Shown: positions 1 to 8,717, counted from the first letter of the stretch. The stretch is DNA of 64,000 nt from CBDESN01 sp965242495 (GCA_965242495.1 OZ251446.1:3534001-3598000), one strand, 5' to 3'. The notes: generated from the letters alone by a model not told the origin. Translations and numbers: made by a program.

Positions 1-29
1 CCAAGCTCGAGAAATACCGGATCGGTTGA
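1..29 (+). CDS. 3' end of a CDS entering from upstream (partial)
   Basis: The reading frame that starts at base 3 gives KLEKYRIG followed by TGA at 27-29. This lies four bases before the next start codon on the same strand and looks like a real C-terminus, co-transcribed with the following gene. Eight residues are too few to name a family. Confidence 0.4.
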
Positions 30-32
30 CGG

Positions 33-1022
33 ATGCGCCTGCGCCCCGGCGTCAGCTTCGACGGGTTCCAGGCCTTCGGCCCGGCCCTGGACGCCGCGCG
101 CCGGGCGGTCGAGGCGGGCGCGGAGAGCCTGTGGATGGCCGAACATCTCGGCTACCGCCAGTCGCTGGTCTCCTGCGCCGCCTTCGCCATGGCCACCGAG
201 CGCGCCGTCGTGGTGCCGACCGCAATCAGCCCCCATATGTGGCATCCGATGCCGGTGGCGATGGCGATGGCCACCATCGCCGAGGCCGCGCCCGGGCGGG
301 CGGCGATCGCCCTCGGCGCCGGCAACCCGCTGTTCCTGCGCGAATCGGGAATCGAGATCGAGAAGCCGGTGCGGGCGATGCGCGAATTCGTCGCCTGCCT
401 CGACGCGCTGTGGTCGGGCGAGGCGGTCCGGTTCGACGGCGAGACCGTGCGGCTCGACGGCGCCCGGATGGCGTTCCGCCCGCCGGCGCGGGTGCCGGTC
501 TACGTCGCGGCGATGGGCGAGCGTATGCTCGACCTCGCCGGGCGGATCGGCGACGGCGTGGCGCTGTCGGCCGGGCTGTCGGCGGCGTATGCGCGCCGGT
601 CGCTGGAGATCTGCGCGGCCGGGGCGGCGGCGGCGGGCCGCGACCCGGCGGCCCTCCGCAAGGCGGCCTACCTCCTCACCGCGGTGTCGGAGAACGGCGC
701 CGATGCGGTCGAGCTGACGCGCGGCAAGCTCGCCTTCCTGATGCGCAACGACTTCCTGGCCGAGAACGTCCGGCGGTCCGGCATCCCGATCGACCGCGAG
801 GCGGTCGTCGATGCGGTCCGGCGCCGCGACCTCGAGGCCGCGGCGCGGCTGATCCCGGACGAGGCCGTCGAGGCGTTCGCCGTCGCGGGCGCGCCGCGCG
901 ACTGCCGCGCGCGGCTGGAGGCCTATCTCGCCGCCGGCGTGGACGAACCGATCCTGCTGATCCTGGGCGAGGCGGCCGAGCAGACCCTGGCCCTCGCCCT
1001 GCTGCGCGAACTCGCCGCCTGA
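33..1022 (+). CDS. LLM-class (luciferase-like) flavin-dependent oxidoreductase
   Basis: A 329-residue protein of the bacterial luciferase / F420- or FMN-dependent TIM-barrel family. The N-terminus (VSFDGFQ, then the segment around AEHLGYRQ) and the central segment ending in YVAAMGERMLDLAGRIGDG are typical of 5,10-methylene-tetrahydromethanopterin-reductase-like LLM enzymes. The length is normal for the family. The start at 33 is chosen because it follows the upstream stop by three bases, which suggests translational coupling. The substrate cannot be read from the sequence; FMNH2 or F420 are the usual cofactors. No partner gene is visible downstream, where a repeat-rich gap begins. Confidence 0.8.
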   Translation: MRLRPGVSFDGFQAFGPALDAARRAVEAGAESLWMAEHLGYRQSLVSCAAFAMATERAVVVPTAISPHMWHPMPVAMAMATIAEAAPGRAAIALGAGNPLFLRESGIEIEKPVRAMREFVACLDALWSGEAVRFDGETVRLDGARMAFRPPARVPVYVAAMGERMLDLAGRIGDGVALSAGLSAAYARRSLEICAAGAAAAGRDPAALRKAAYLLTAVSENGADAVELTRGKLAFLMRNDFLAENVRRSGIPIDREAVVDAVRRRDLEAAARLIPDEAVEAFAVAGAPRDCRARLEAYLAAGVDEPILLILGEAAEQTLALALLRELAA

Positions 1023-1489
1023 CCCCGCGTCTCCCGCTCCGGCCCGGGAAGCGCCCGCCGGCCGTCCCGGCGGCGAAAAAACGATGGTTTTATTGTTTTT
1101 CAATGGGTTATGCCGAGAAAACAGGGAAAAAGCAAGGCCGAAACCGGCCAAAACCAGGGCGATAGCAGGCCGAAAGCAGAGGCGATTCGCGACGGGAAAC
1201 GGGCGAATCCCGGTCCGGCGGGCGGGCGATCCTGGGGCCAATCCTGTCTCTCCTCGTTTCGGCGCCGCGCCGCGGGGCTTCCTTGAGGGAGAACATAATG
1301 CGGGCGCCCCTTCTTGTCAAGCACAAACAGAGAACATTTTTTCGCCGCGGGGAGACTCCGCCCCGAAAGCGCCGGCTTGTCCAGGAAATGACGGATTCTT
1401 GGCGCGGCCGTCAATACAAGCCCGGTCATTCCCCCGGTCGGGGCCTGTGACGTCGGCCCGAGGGAGACCGTCGCGGCCCCCCCCCCCCT
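1023..1489. other. Gene-poor stretch without recognisable feature
   Basis: No convincing coding frame is visible. The frames that stay open are arginine- and proline-rich translations of GC-biased DNA. Bases 1078-1190 are locally AT-richer than the surroundings (runs of A around TTTTATTGTTTTTC). From about 1450 the sequence enters the dispersed repeat cluster described separately. Confidence 0.5.
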
Positions 1490-1856
1490 CGTCATTCCCG
1501 CGAAAGCGGGAATCCAGGGCGGGAAAGGACGGGGCCTTGGCGTCCGCCTCGAGCCGACATCACGGGCCCTTCGGCCCCATGGAAGCAGGAAGCGGGATAC
1601 GAATATGGATTCCCGCTTTCGAGCGTGTGAAGAAATCCCGGCATGTCCGCGTGGGCGTCGGTTCAGCCGAATCCCCGAGCGCGCGGAGCCTGCCCCCGCG
1701 AAAGCGGGGGAATGATGAGGGAGGCCCGTGACGATGGCCCGAGGGAGGCCGTCGCGGCCCCCCCCCTCGTCATTACGGCTTCCCTCGGGCCGTCGTCACA
1801 GGCCCCTCGTCCTCACGGAAACAGGAATCGAGATACGAATATGGATTCCCGCTTTC
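1490..1856. repeat. Cluster of dispersed palindromic repeats with a solo IS end, left of the IS
   Basis: A composite repeat starts at 1490 with CGTCATTCCCGCGAAAGCGG, runs through a GGACGGGGCCTTGGCGTCC core and reaches GGATTCCCGCTTTC at 1620. There it is cut by GAGCGTGTGAAGAAA (1621), the same end sequence as the IS at 1857, but with no element attached. A second, partial copy ends at the TTTC of 1853-1856, which is the IS insertion point. Bases 1647-1711 (CCGCGTGGGCGTCGGTTCAG and on) recur inverted at about 3697-3765, so the IS is flanked by inverted copies of this segment. Confidence 0.75.
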
Positions 1857-3436
1857 GAGCGTGTGAAGAAACTCTTGGCGTTTGGGATGGGTCGTGATTC
1901 TGTGGGTTTGTTCGTTGGTTTGAGTGGGAGGGTTGTTATGTCGGTTTTGGGAGGTGCTCGCTGCATGCGCCCGAATCGTCATCAGTTGGAGTGGCGGATG
2001 GTGGATTTGGATGGGACGCTTGCGCCGGATCATCGGGCGCGTGTGGTTTGGGGTTTCGTGTCGGGCATGGATCTGAGCGCGTTATATGCGCGGATCGGTT
2101 CTCGTGAGCATGGTTCGGGTCGGCCTGCGGCGGACCCTGCGGTTTTGTTGGCGTTGTGGCTGTACGCGACGTTGGAGGGAGTGGGTTCGGCGCGTCGTCT
2201 TGCGCATCTGTGCGAGAGTGACATGGCGTATCGGTGGCTGTGTGGTGGTGTGCGAGTGAACTACCATGGTCTGAGCGATTTCCGGGGTGGGCATGGGGCT
2301 GTGCTGGATGGTCTATTGAGCGAGCAGGTTGCGGCGCTTGTGGCGTCGGGGATGGTGAGTTTGGAGGAGGTGGCGGTTGACGGGACGAAGGTTCGAGCGA
2401 GCGCGGGTTCGGGTTCGTTTCGCGGCGAGCGGGGTTTGTCGGGCTACGAGGCGGCGGCGCGGGAACGGGTTGCGGCGCTGAGGTCGGAGTTGGCGAGCGA
2501 TCCGGCGGCCGGGTCGCGGCGTCTTCGCGCGGCGCGGGCGCGGGCCGAACGCGAGCTTGCGGAGAAGGTTGCGGCGGCGCGGAAACAGCTTGCGGCGTTG
2601 CGCGCGGAGAAGGCGGGGCGGTCTCGGACGCACAAGAAGGCGGAGAAGAAGAAGCCGGGGCCGAAGGTCTCGACGACGGATGCGCAGGCGCGCCGGATGC
2701 GGTTTGCCGACGGCGGTGTGGGGGCGGGGTACAATCTCCAATTGGCGGTGAGCACCGATAGTCACGTCATTGTGGGGGTCCAGGAGACGGATCGTCGCAA
2801 CGACGCGGGTTTGGCGGGTTCGATGGTTGAGCAGATCGAGCGGCGCTATGGCGCGCGCCCGGCGCGCTTGCTGGCGGATACGCGCTATGCCGCGCGCAAG
2901 GACATGCTGGCGTTGGGTGGGAAGGGGGTGGAGGTTTACACGCCGCCGGCTCCGGTGAAACAGGCGGCGAAGGCCGAGAGCGTGCGCCGTCGTGAACGCG
3001 GACGCGCCGGCGAACCGGTTGCGTTGCAGGCTTGGCGCGCCCGCATGGCGAGCGAGGCGGGGCAAACGATCTATCGTCGTCGCATGAGGGTCGAGGGGGT
3101 CAATGGCGTCGTCAAGCAACGGGGATTGGGCCGCCTTGTGGTCCGCGGGCTTGCCAAGGTGCGGGCGGTGGCGTTGCTGCACGCTCTGGCGCACAATCTG
3201 TGGCGCGGTCATCGGCTCGCCTGTATGGCCGGATGAGCATCGCAACCCGCCCTGCCGCCGCCCCGCCCCTTGCCCGACCCATGCCGGGAGCGGCTTGAAA
3301 CCCGCCGCCGCGCACGACCGCCGCCGCGCCGGACGAACCCACCACGCAACGCCCTAACCCGCCGCCGCCGCACGACCGCCACACCGAACCGGCAGGGTCC
3401 TATCCCGAACGAACGCCAAGATTCCTTCACACGCTC
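1857..3436 (+). mobile_element. Complete IS1182-like insertion sequence, 1580 bp, TTTC on both sides
   Basis: The left end reads GAGCGTGTGAAGAAACTCTT and then GGCGTTTGGGAT. The right end (3400-3436) is its imperfect inverse: reversed it begins GAGCGTGTGAAGGAATCTTG and then GCGTTCGTTCGGGAT. TTTC lies immediately outside both ends (1853-1856 and 3437-3440), a four-base target duplication. The insertion splits the palindromic repeat GATTCCCGCTTTCGCGGGAA. A single transposase gene fills most of the element, with about 200 bp of non-coding right flank. Base use (many T-ending codons such as TTG and GGT) differs from neighbouring genes, which suggests acquisition from elsewhere. Family assignment is by the transposase. 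Confidence 0.85.
1938..3236 (+). CDS. IS1182-family transposase (DUF772 plus DDE domain)
   Basis: A 432-residue transposase read from ATG 1938. The N-terminal DUF772-like part contains GRPAADPAVLLALWLYATLEG followed by LAHLCESDMAYRWLCGG. The DDE core is visible: Asp near residue 148 (VAVDGTK), Asp near 314 (LLADTRYA) and Glu near 386 (RVEGVNGVVKQRG). Between the first two lies a Lys/Arg-rich helical stretch (residues about 170-240) that is usual in this family. The frame is intact and the catalytic residues are present, so the element may be active. The frame is open upstream to 1728, but that part is the translated repeat outside the IS, so the internal ATG is preferred. Confidence 0.88.
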   Translation: MSVLGGARCMRPNRHQLEWRMVDLDGTLAPDHRARVVWGFVSGMDLSALYARIGSREHGSGRPAADPAVLLALWLYATLEGVGSARRLAHLCESDMAYRWLCGGVRVNYHGLSDFRGGHGAVLDGLLSEQVAALVASGMVSLEEVAVDGTKVRASAGSGSFRGERGLSGYEAAARERVAALRSELASDPAAGSRRLRAARARAERELAEKVAAARKQLAALRAEKAGRSRTHKKAEKKKPGPKVSTTDAQARRMRFADGGVGAGYNLQLAVSTDSHVIVGVQETDRRNDAGLAGSMVEQIERRYGARPARLLADTRYAARKDMLALGGKGVEVYTPPAPVKQAAKAESVRRRERGRAGEPVALQAWRARMASEAGQTIYRRRMRVEGVNGVVKQRGLGRLVVRGLAKVRAVALLHALAHNLWRGHRLACMAG

Positions 3437-3799
3437 TTTCGCGGGAATGACGGGGGGGAGGGCGTATCCGCCTCGAGCCGATGGCCTTCCTGGGGCGTCG
3501 GCGCATCCTCCCTCGTCATTCCCGCCCAGGGCGGGGAAGGACGGGGCCTTGGCGTCCGCCTCGGACCGTCGTCACAGGCCTTTCGTCCCCATGGGAGCAG
3601 GAAGCGGGATGCGAATATGGATTCCCGCTTTCGCGGGAATGACGGGGGGGGCGCGACGGTCTCCCTCGGGCCGTCGTCACAGGCCTCTTTCGTCATTCCC
3701 CCGCTTTCGCGGGGGCAGGCTCCGCGCGCTCGGTCGGCTGAACCGACGCCCACGCGGATTCGCGGGAATGACGGGGCGGGGTTGGGCGGCGGCGGGGGG
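3437..3799. repeat. Cluster of dispersed palindromic repeats right of the IS
   Basis: From the IS right end the interrupted palindrome resumes as TTTCGCGGGAATGACG. There follow a copy of the GGCGTATCCGCCTCGAGCCG repeat (about 3460-3511), a full composite repeat (about 3514-3644), and the inverted counterpart of the 1647-1711 segment (about 3697-3765). No gene is visible before the stop codon of the minus-strand M24 gene at 3800. Confidence 0.75.
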
Positions 3800-4915
3800 T
3801 TATTCGATTACGATCAGGCGGTCGTTGTTCGTTGCGTCGGACAGGAGTTCGCAGCCGTCGGCGGTGACGGCGATCATGTCCTTGAGCTGCAGGCCGAAGC
3901 CCAGGCCGGTGCGCAGGGCCAACGGCTCGAAGCCGAGCACCATGCCGGGCTCCAGCGCGCCCTCGTCATGCGCGGCCAGATACGGCTCCTCGTGCAGATG
4001 GAGGCCGATGCCGTGGCCGACGAAGGCGATCGGCGGCAGGCCGAGCTCGCCGAACTTGTCGAGGAACGCCCGGTAGATCGCGCGGGTCGCCGCGCCCGGG
4101 CGGATGCGGTCCAGCAGCAAGCGCTTGCATTCGACCAGATGGCCCCAGATGCGCTCGGCCCCGGGCGGCGGATGGCCGACGACCGCGCTGCGGCACACGC
4201 CGGCGTGATAGCCGCCGACGACCGGAAAGATCTCCACCCGGCAGACGTCGCCGGGCGCGAGCGCGCGCCCGGTGGGGCCCACGTTGGGCAGCTGGCTGCG
4301 CTCGCCGCTGGCGACGATCATCAGCTTGAACTGCTCGGCGCCCTGGACGTAGACGCTGCGGGTGAGGGCGGCGGCGAGGTCCAGCTCGGTATCGCCGGGA
4401 CGGACGGCGCGGAAGGCGTCGCCGATCGCGCGGTCGGCGATGCGCGACAGCGCGCGCAGCCGCTCGACCTCGCCGGCCGTCTTGCGCTGGCGCTGGCGGG
4501 CGAGCAGCCCTTCGCACGGGACCAGCCGCGCTTGCGGCAACCGGTCCGCCAGCCGGCGGTAGTCGCCGGCCGGCAGCTGGTCCAGCTCGACGCCGGCCCG
4601 CGCGCCGGCATGGCCCAGGTCGCGCGCCAGCCCGGCGAGCGCCTCCATCGGGTCGTCGCCGAACTCGGCCCAGACGCGGAGCTCCACGCCGGGGAATCGC
4701 TCGCGCAGGGTGGTCTCCTCCATGTCGACGCAGAGCAGGGCCGGGGCGCCCTCGCGGCCGAGCACGACCGCGGCGTGCCGCCAGCGCATCAGCGGCTGCG
4801 ACGGGACGACGAAGCCGGTGACGTAGGCGAAGTTCTCCGGCGAGGTGACGAGCAGCGCGTCGAGCCCCGCCTCGTCCATCGCCGCGCGCAGCCGCTCAAT
4901 CACGTCCGTCCGCAT
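3800..4915 (-). CDS. M24-family (creatinase / Xaa-Pro dipeptidase-like) hydrolase lacking the canonical metal site
   Basis: A 371-residue protein with the creatinase N-domain (MRTDVIERLRAAMDEAGLDA, then TSPENFAYVTGF) followed by a pita-bread M24 catalytic domain from about residue 140. Of the five residues that bind two metals in M24 aminopeptidases, only the His (VGHGIGLHLHEEPY) and the Glu in GFEP are evident. The two Asp positions read E (VEIFP) and G (GYHAGVCRS), and the last Glu reads K (LKDMIAV). This resembles metal-independent members such as creatinase more than a dipeptidase. It is divergent from the isochorismatase-family gene at 5069 with 153 bp between. The substrate is not known; a C-N bond hydrolase is the cautious call. 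Confidence 0.78.
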   Translation of the reverse strand: MRTDVIERLRAAMDEAGLDALLVTSPENFAYVTGFVVPSQPLMRWRHAAVVLGREGAPALLCVDMEETTLRERFPGVELRVWAEFGDDPMEALAGLARDLGHAGARAGVELDQLPAGDYRRLADRLPQARLVPCEGLLARQRQRKTAGEVERLRALSRIADRAIGDAFRAVRPGDTELDLAAALTRSVYVQGAEQFKLMIVASGERSQLPNVGPTGRALAPGDVCRVEIFPVVGGYHAGVCRSAVVGHPPPGAERIWGHLVECKRLLLDRIRPGAATRAIYRAFLDKFGELGLPPIAFVGHGIGLHLHEEPYLAAHDEGALEPGMVLGFEPLALRTGLGFGLQLKDMIAVTADGCELLSDATNNDRLIVIE

Positions 4916-5068
4916 GGGGCATCCTCCGGCGATCGTCGAGGCTCCATATCGCCGGACGGGGGCCGCCGGATCAACCCCCGGCGGGCGGGCGGCGCGTCTT
5001 TCGGGCTGCGCCGCCGCGCGGCCGCGGCTATTGTCGCCGCGCGGGGCCAAACCGGAGGATACGGAGCC

Positions 5069-5767
5069 ATGGCGCGGGACTTCGAGGACCATTGCTGGAA
5101 GGACGTCGTCACGCCCGAGATGCTGACGGTCTATGCGGCCTATCGGCGCGAAGTGTTCGTCGGGCCCAGGCCGGCCTTGCTCGCGATCGACCTCTACAAC
5201 CTGGTCTATCGCGGCGGCCCCGGCCTGCCGCACGAGCTGGCGGCGCGCCATCCCAGCGCCTGCGGCGTCTACGCCCATGACGCGATCCCGCCGACCCGGC
5301 GCCTGTTCGCCGCGGCGCGCGCGGCGGGGCTGCCGGTCGTCTACACGACCGCGGCCCGGGGCGCCGGGCATGTCCGGGCGACCAACCGCCGGCAGGGGTT
5401 GGGGGAGGCGGACGACGATTTCGCCATCCACGAGGCGTTCGCCCCCGAGCCCGGCGATCTCGTCATCCGCAAGGAGCGGGCGAGCGGCTTCTACGGGACG
5501 CCGCTGACGGCGCATCTGACGCGCCTCGGCGTCTCCAGCCTGATCGTCTGCGGCGAGAGCACGTCGGGTTGCGTCCGCGCCTCCGCCGTCGACGCCTACT
5601 CCAACGGCTACCACACGACGGTGGTCGAGGAGTGCGTGTACGACCGCAGCGAATTGTCGCACAAGGTGAGCCTGTTCGACCTGCACCACAAATACGCCGA
5701 CGTGATGGGGGTGGATGAGGTCGTAGCCCATCTCGAGGCGCTCGCGGGCCGCCGGACCGCGGCTTGA
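5069..5767 (+). CDS. Isochorismatase-family cysteine hydrolase
   Basis: A 232-residue alpha/beta hydrolase of the isochorismatase / N-carbamoylsarcosine amidase / nicotinamidase family. The catalytic triad is readable: Asp in LLAIDLYNLVY, Lys in LVIRKERASGF, and the nucleophilic Cys in CGESTSGCVRASAVDAYSNGY. GGAGG at 5054-5058 supports the ATG at 5069. Family members cleave amides (N-carbamoylsarcosine, maleamate, nicotinamide, ureas). The divergently placed creatinase-like gene makes an amide or guanidino/ureido substrate plausible, but this is inference. Its stop overlaps the TTG start of nnr. Confidence 0.82.
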   Translation: MARDFEDHCWKDVVTPEMLTVYAAYRREVFVGPRPALLAIDLYNLVYRGGPGLPHELAARHPSACGVYAHDAIPPTRRLFAAARAAGLPVVYTTAARGAGHVRATNRRQGLGEADDDFAIHEAFAPEPGDLVIRKERASGFYGTPLTAHLTRLGVSSLIVCGESTSGCVRASAVDAYSNGYHTTVVEECVYDRSELSHKVSLFDLHHKYADVMGVDEVVAHLEALAGRRTAA

Positions 5768-7332
5768 GCCGCCCCCCCGCCACGTCCGGCCCCGCCACGT
5801 CCGGCCCCGGCGCGGCGGCGTCGCCGCGCGACTGCGCGCTGCTGAGCGTCGCCGAGACGCGCCGCGCCGATGCGGCCGCGGCCGCGCGCGGCGTCCCCGG
5901 CGAGCGGCTGATGGAGGCCGCCGGCGCGGCGGTCGCCCGCGAGATCCGGGCGCGTTGGCCGCCCCGCCCCACGGCGGTGCTGTGCGGGCCCGGCAACAAC
6001 GGCGGCGACGGGTTCGTCGTCGCGCGGCTGCTCGCCGAGGCGGGCTGGCCGGTCTCGGTCGCCCTGCTGGGCGAACGGGAGCGGCTCCGGGGCGACGCCC
6101 GGATCCATGCCAGGCGCTGGACCGGACCGGCGGCGCCCCTGCGCCCGGCGGTCCTGGAAGGGGCCGGTCTGGTGGTGGACGCGATCTTCGGCGCGGGCCT
6201 CGCGCGCGCCCTCGACGGCGAGGCGCGCTCGGTGGTCGAGGCGCTGGGCCGGAGCGGCGCTGCGCCCTGCGTCGCGGTCGACGTCCCCAGCGGCGTCCAC
6301 GGCGACAGCGGCGCCGTCCTCGGCGCCGCGCCGCAGGCGCGGCTCACGGTGACCTTCTTCCGCCGCAAGCCCGGACATCTGCTGCTGCCCGGCCGCGCGC
6401 TCGCCGGCGAGGTCGTCGTCGCGGACATCGGCATCCCGGCGGCGGCGCTGGACGACGTCGCGCCCGCGACCTTCGAGAACCGGCCCGGGCTGTGGCGTTC
6501 GCGGCTGCGCCGGCCGCGCGCCGCCGACCACAAATACAGCCGCGGCCACGCCGTCATCGCCGGCGGAGCGCGGATGACCGGAGCCGCCCGCCTGGCGGCG
6601 CGGGCGGCGATGCGGGCCGGGGCGGGGCTGACGACGGTCGCCGCGCCCCCGGAGGCGCTGCCGATCTACGCCGCCGACATGGCCTGCCTGCTGACTGCGC
6701 CGGTCTCGACCGCGCAGGAATTCGCCGCCCTGTTGACCGACGAGCGCAGAAACGCGGTCCTGATCGGCCCCGGCTGCGGCGTCGGGCGCGCCACCCGCGA
6801 CATGGCGCTGGCGGCGCTCGATCTCGACAAGGCGACGGCGCTGGACGCCGACGCGCTGACCGCCTTCGCCGATGCGCCCGGCGACCTGTTCGCCGCCCTC
6901 GACGGGCGGCGCTGCCTGCTGACCCCGCACGAAGGCGAGTTCCGGCGCCTGTTCGGCGCCGACGACGGCGCCTCCGCCGGCGGCAAGCTGGACCGCGCCC
7001 GCGCGGCGGCGGCGCGTTCGGGCGCCGCGGTGCTGCTCAAAGGCGCCGATACCGTGATCGCGGCGCCCGACGGCCGCGCGGCGATCAACGCCAACGCGCC
7101 GCCGGAACTGGCGACCGCAGGGTCGGGCGACGTGCTCGCCGGCATCGCGCTCGGCCTGCTGGCGCAGGGGCTGGCCCCGTTCGACGCCGGCTGCGCCGCG
7201 GCCTGGCTGCACGGCGAAGCTGCGGCCCGGATCGGTCCGGGACTGATCGCCGACGATCTGCCCGCCGCCCTACCGGCCGTCCTCCGCCGGCTCGGACCGC
7301 GGGACGGCCGCCGGAATCGACCGGTCGGCTGA
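5764..7332 (+). CDS. nnr: Bifunctional NAD(P)HX epimerase / ADP- or ATP-dependent dehydratase
   Basis: A 522-residue fusion. The N-terminal NnrE (YjeF_N) epimerase domain spans about 20-220, with the signature GPGNNGGDGFVVARLL, DAIFGAGLAR and VDVPSGVHGD. The C-terminal NnrD dehydratase (carbohydrate-kinase fold) starts near residue 240 (HKYSRGHAVIAGG), with LTPHEGEF and the catalytic TAGSGDVLAG motif. It repairs hydrated NADH and NADPH in the cytosol. The TTG start overlaps the preceding stop (TTGA), implying translational coupling with the isochorismatase-family gene. The first ~18 residues are low-complexity (Pro, Ala, Gly), so the functional start could lie slightly later. Confidence 0.92.
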   Translation: MSRPPATSGPATSGPGAAASPRDCALLSVAETRRADAAAAARGVPGERLMEAAGAAVAREIRARWPPRPTAVLCGPGNNGGDGFVVARLLAEAGWPVSVALLGERERLRGDARIHARRWTGPAAPLRPAVLEGAGLVVDAIFGAGLARALDGEARSVVEALGRSGAAPCVAVDVPSGVHGDSGAVLGAAPQARLTVTFFRRKPGHLLLPGRALAGEVVVADIGIPAAALDDVAPATFENRPGLWRSRLRRPRAADHKYSRGHAVIAGGARMTGAARLAARAAMRAGAGLTTVAAPPEALPIYAADMACLLTAPVSTAQEFAALLTDERRNAVLIGPGCGVGRATRDMALAALDLDKATALDADALTAFADAPGDLFAALDGRRCLLTPHEGEFRRLFGADDGASAGGKLDRARAAAARSGAAVLLKGADTVIAAPDGRAAINANAPPELATAGSGDVLAGIALGLLAQGLAPFDAGCAAAWLHGEAAARIGPGLIADDLPAALPAVLRRLGPRDGRRNRPVG

Positions 7333-7452
7333 ACGCGGCTCCGGCGAGGCCGCGCCGGTCCCGAGCGCAGGCGATGCGGTCGCCGGAATCGACCGGTCGG
7401 CCGAAAGCGGCCCCCCGCCCCCTCGACCGGTCGGCTGAACGCGGCCGAAAGC
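7314..7452. repeat. Short tandem-like direct repeats (CGACCGGTCGGCTGAACGCG)
   Basis: The unit GAATCGACCGGTCGGC followed by TGAACGCGGC or CGAAAGCGGC occurs three times (about 7315, 7389 and 7418). The first copy overlaps the nnr stop codon. CGACCGGTCG is itself a 10-base palindrome. The repeats fill the convergent gap between nnr and the aldo/keto reductase. No terminator U-tract is seen. Confidence 0.6.
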
Positions 7453-7472
7453 GGCCCCCTGCCCCCGCCCCG

Positions 7473-8309
7473 TCAGCGCCGCCACAGGGCGTCGAGGTCG
7501 TCGGCGTCGAGGCGCAGCCCGCCCGCCCCGACGTTCTCCCGCAGATGGTCGATCGAGCTCGTCCCCGGGATCGGCAGGATCGCCGGCGAACGATGCAGCA
7601 GGGCCGCCAGGGCGACCTGGGCGGGCGTCGCGCCGCGCTGGTCCGCAACGCGCCGCAGGACCGGGTCGCTCCAGTCCAGCCCGCCGTCGCCCAGCGGCAT
7701 CCAGGGGAAGAACACCATGCCGTCGGCTTCGCAGCGCCCGATGACCGGATCGTCCGCCCGGCGGACGTGGAACGGGTTCTGGACCGAGACGATGCGGGCC
7801 TCCCGCCGGGCGGCGTCGAGCTGGCGCGTATCGACGTTGGAGATTCCGATATGGCGGATCTTGCCCTCGGCCTGGAGGTCGCGCAGCGTTCCCACCGAGT
7901 CGGCGTAGGGGACGCGCGGGTCGGGGCAATGCAGCTGGTAGAGGTCGATCGTCTCGACGCCCAGCCGCGACAGGCTGCCTTCGAGCGCGGCCCGCAGATG
8001 CGCCGGCCGCGCGTCGCGCCGCCACGCGCCGGGCGCGTCGTGGCGGAACCCGCCCTTGGTCGCCACGACCAGGCCGTCATAGGGGTGGAGAGCCGCGCGG
8101 ATGGCCTCCTCGGACGATCCGGGCCCGTAGGAATCGGCGGTGTCGAAGAGGCGGACTCCCAACGAAGCCGCTTCCCGCAGCAGCGCCTCCGCGTTCGCCC
8201 GGGGCGGGCCGAAACCCCGCCCTTCGGTGACGTAGAGGGCGCCGAAGCCGATGCGCGGCAGATTGATCTCGCCGGCGAGGGAGATCGTCTCCGTGCGTTC
8301 CCCCTCCAT
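7473..8309 (-). CDS. Aldo/keto reductase
   Basis: A 278-residue (alpha/beta)8 NADPH-dependent reductase. The catalytic tetrad is visible: Asp in LFDTADSYG, Tyr in the same motif, Lys in VVATKGGF and His in DLYQLHCPDPRVPY. The phosphate-binding C-terminal segment is AILPIPGTSSIDHLREN. The length is slightly short for the family (typically 280-330) but complete. The gene is convergent with nnr and 41 bp downstream of grxD on the same strand. The substrate is unknown. Confidence 0.88.
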   Translation of the reverse strand: MEGERTETISLAGEINLPRIGFGALYVTEGRGFGPPRANAEALLREAASLGVRLFDTADSYGPGSSEEAIRAALHPYDGLVVATKGGFRHDAPGAWRRDARPAHLRAALEGSLSRLGVETIDLYQLHCPDPRVPYADSVGTLRDLQAEGKIRHIGISNVDTRQLDAARREARIVSVQNPFHVRRADDPVIGRCEADGMVFFPWMPLGDGGLDWSDPVLRRVADQRGATPAQVALAALLHRSPAILPIPGTSSIDHLRENVGAGGLRLDADDLDALWRR

Positions 8310-8350
8310 GCGTTCCCCGCGCGGCGCCCGGCCGGGGCCGTCCCGCCGGG

Positions 8351-8698
8351 TCAGGCCGGGTTGGCAAGCTGCAGTTCGATCCCGTTGTTGTCGAACAGCT
8401 CCGCCAGCTCGCCCGACTGGTACATTTCACGCACGATGTCGCAGCCGCCGACGAACTCTCCCTTGACGTAGAGCTGCGGAATCGTCGGCCAGCTCGAGAA
8501 ATGCTTGACCCCTTCGCGCAGCTCCGGGTCTTGCAGGATGTCGATCCCCTTGAACCGCACCCCGAGATTGCTCAGGGCCTGCACGACCTGGGCCGAGAAG
8601 CCGCATTGCGGGAATACCGGCGAGCCTTTCATGAACAGCACGACCTCGTTGTCGGCGAGGTCGCTGCGGATGCGGTCGAAGATCGGTGGTTCGCTCAT
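8351..8698 (-). CDS. grxD: Monothiol glutaredoxin (CGFS type)
   Basis: A 115-residue monothiol glutaredoxin with the active-site motif CGFS in FPQCGFSAQVVQAL. The glutathione-binding elements KGSPVFP, TIPQLYVKGEFVGGCDI are present. It binds a [2Fe-2S] cluster with glutathione, usually together with BolA, and serves Fe-S delivery and iron sensing. It lies 19 bp downstream of bolA on the same strand. ATG 8698 follows GAGGAAG at a good distance; an in-frame GTG six bases upstream is less likely. Confidence 0.93.
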   Translation of the reverse strand: MSEPPIFDRIRSDLADNEVVLFMKGSPVFPQCGFSAQVVQALSNLGVRFKGIDILQDPELREGVKHFSSWPTIPQLYVKGEFVGGCDIVREMYQSGELAELFDNNGIELQLANPA

Positions 8699-8717
8699 GG
8701 TCACTTCCTCGTTGGGT

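Noticed and set aside
1084..1731. A 215-codon plus-strand frame before the IS
   Set aside because: It reads through the dispersed repeats and has no domain; the second half (SSFPRKRESRAGKDGALAS type) is the known translation of the repeat unit found in several places.
1490..3799. Possible CRISPR array because of recurring palindromic units
   Set aside because: Units are not regularly spaced, spacers are themselves repeated elsewhere, and no cas genes are present. They are dispersed interspersed repeats.
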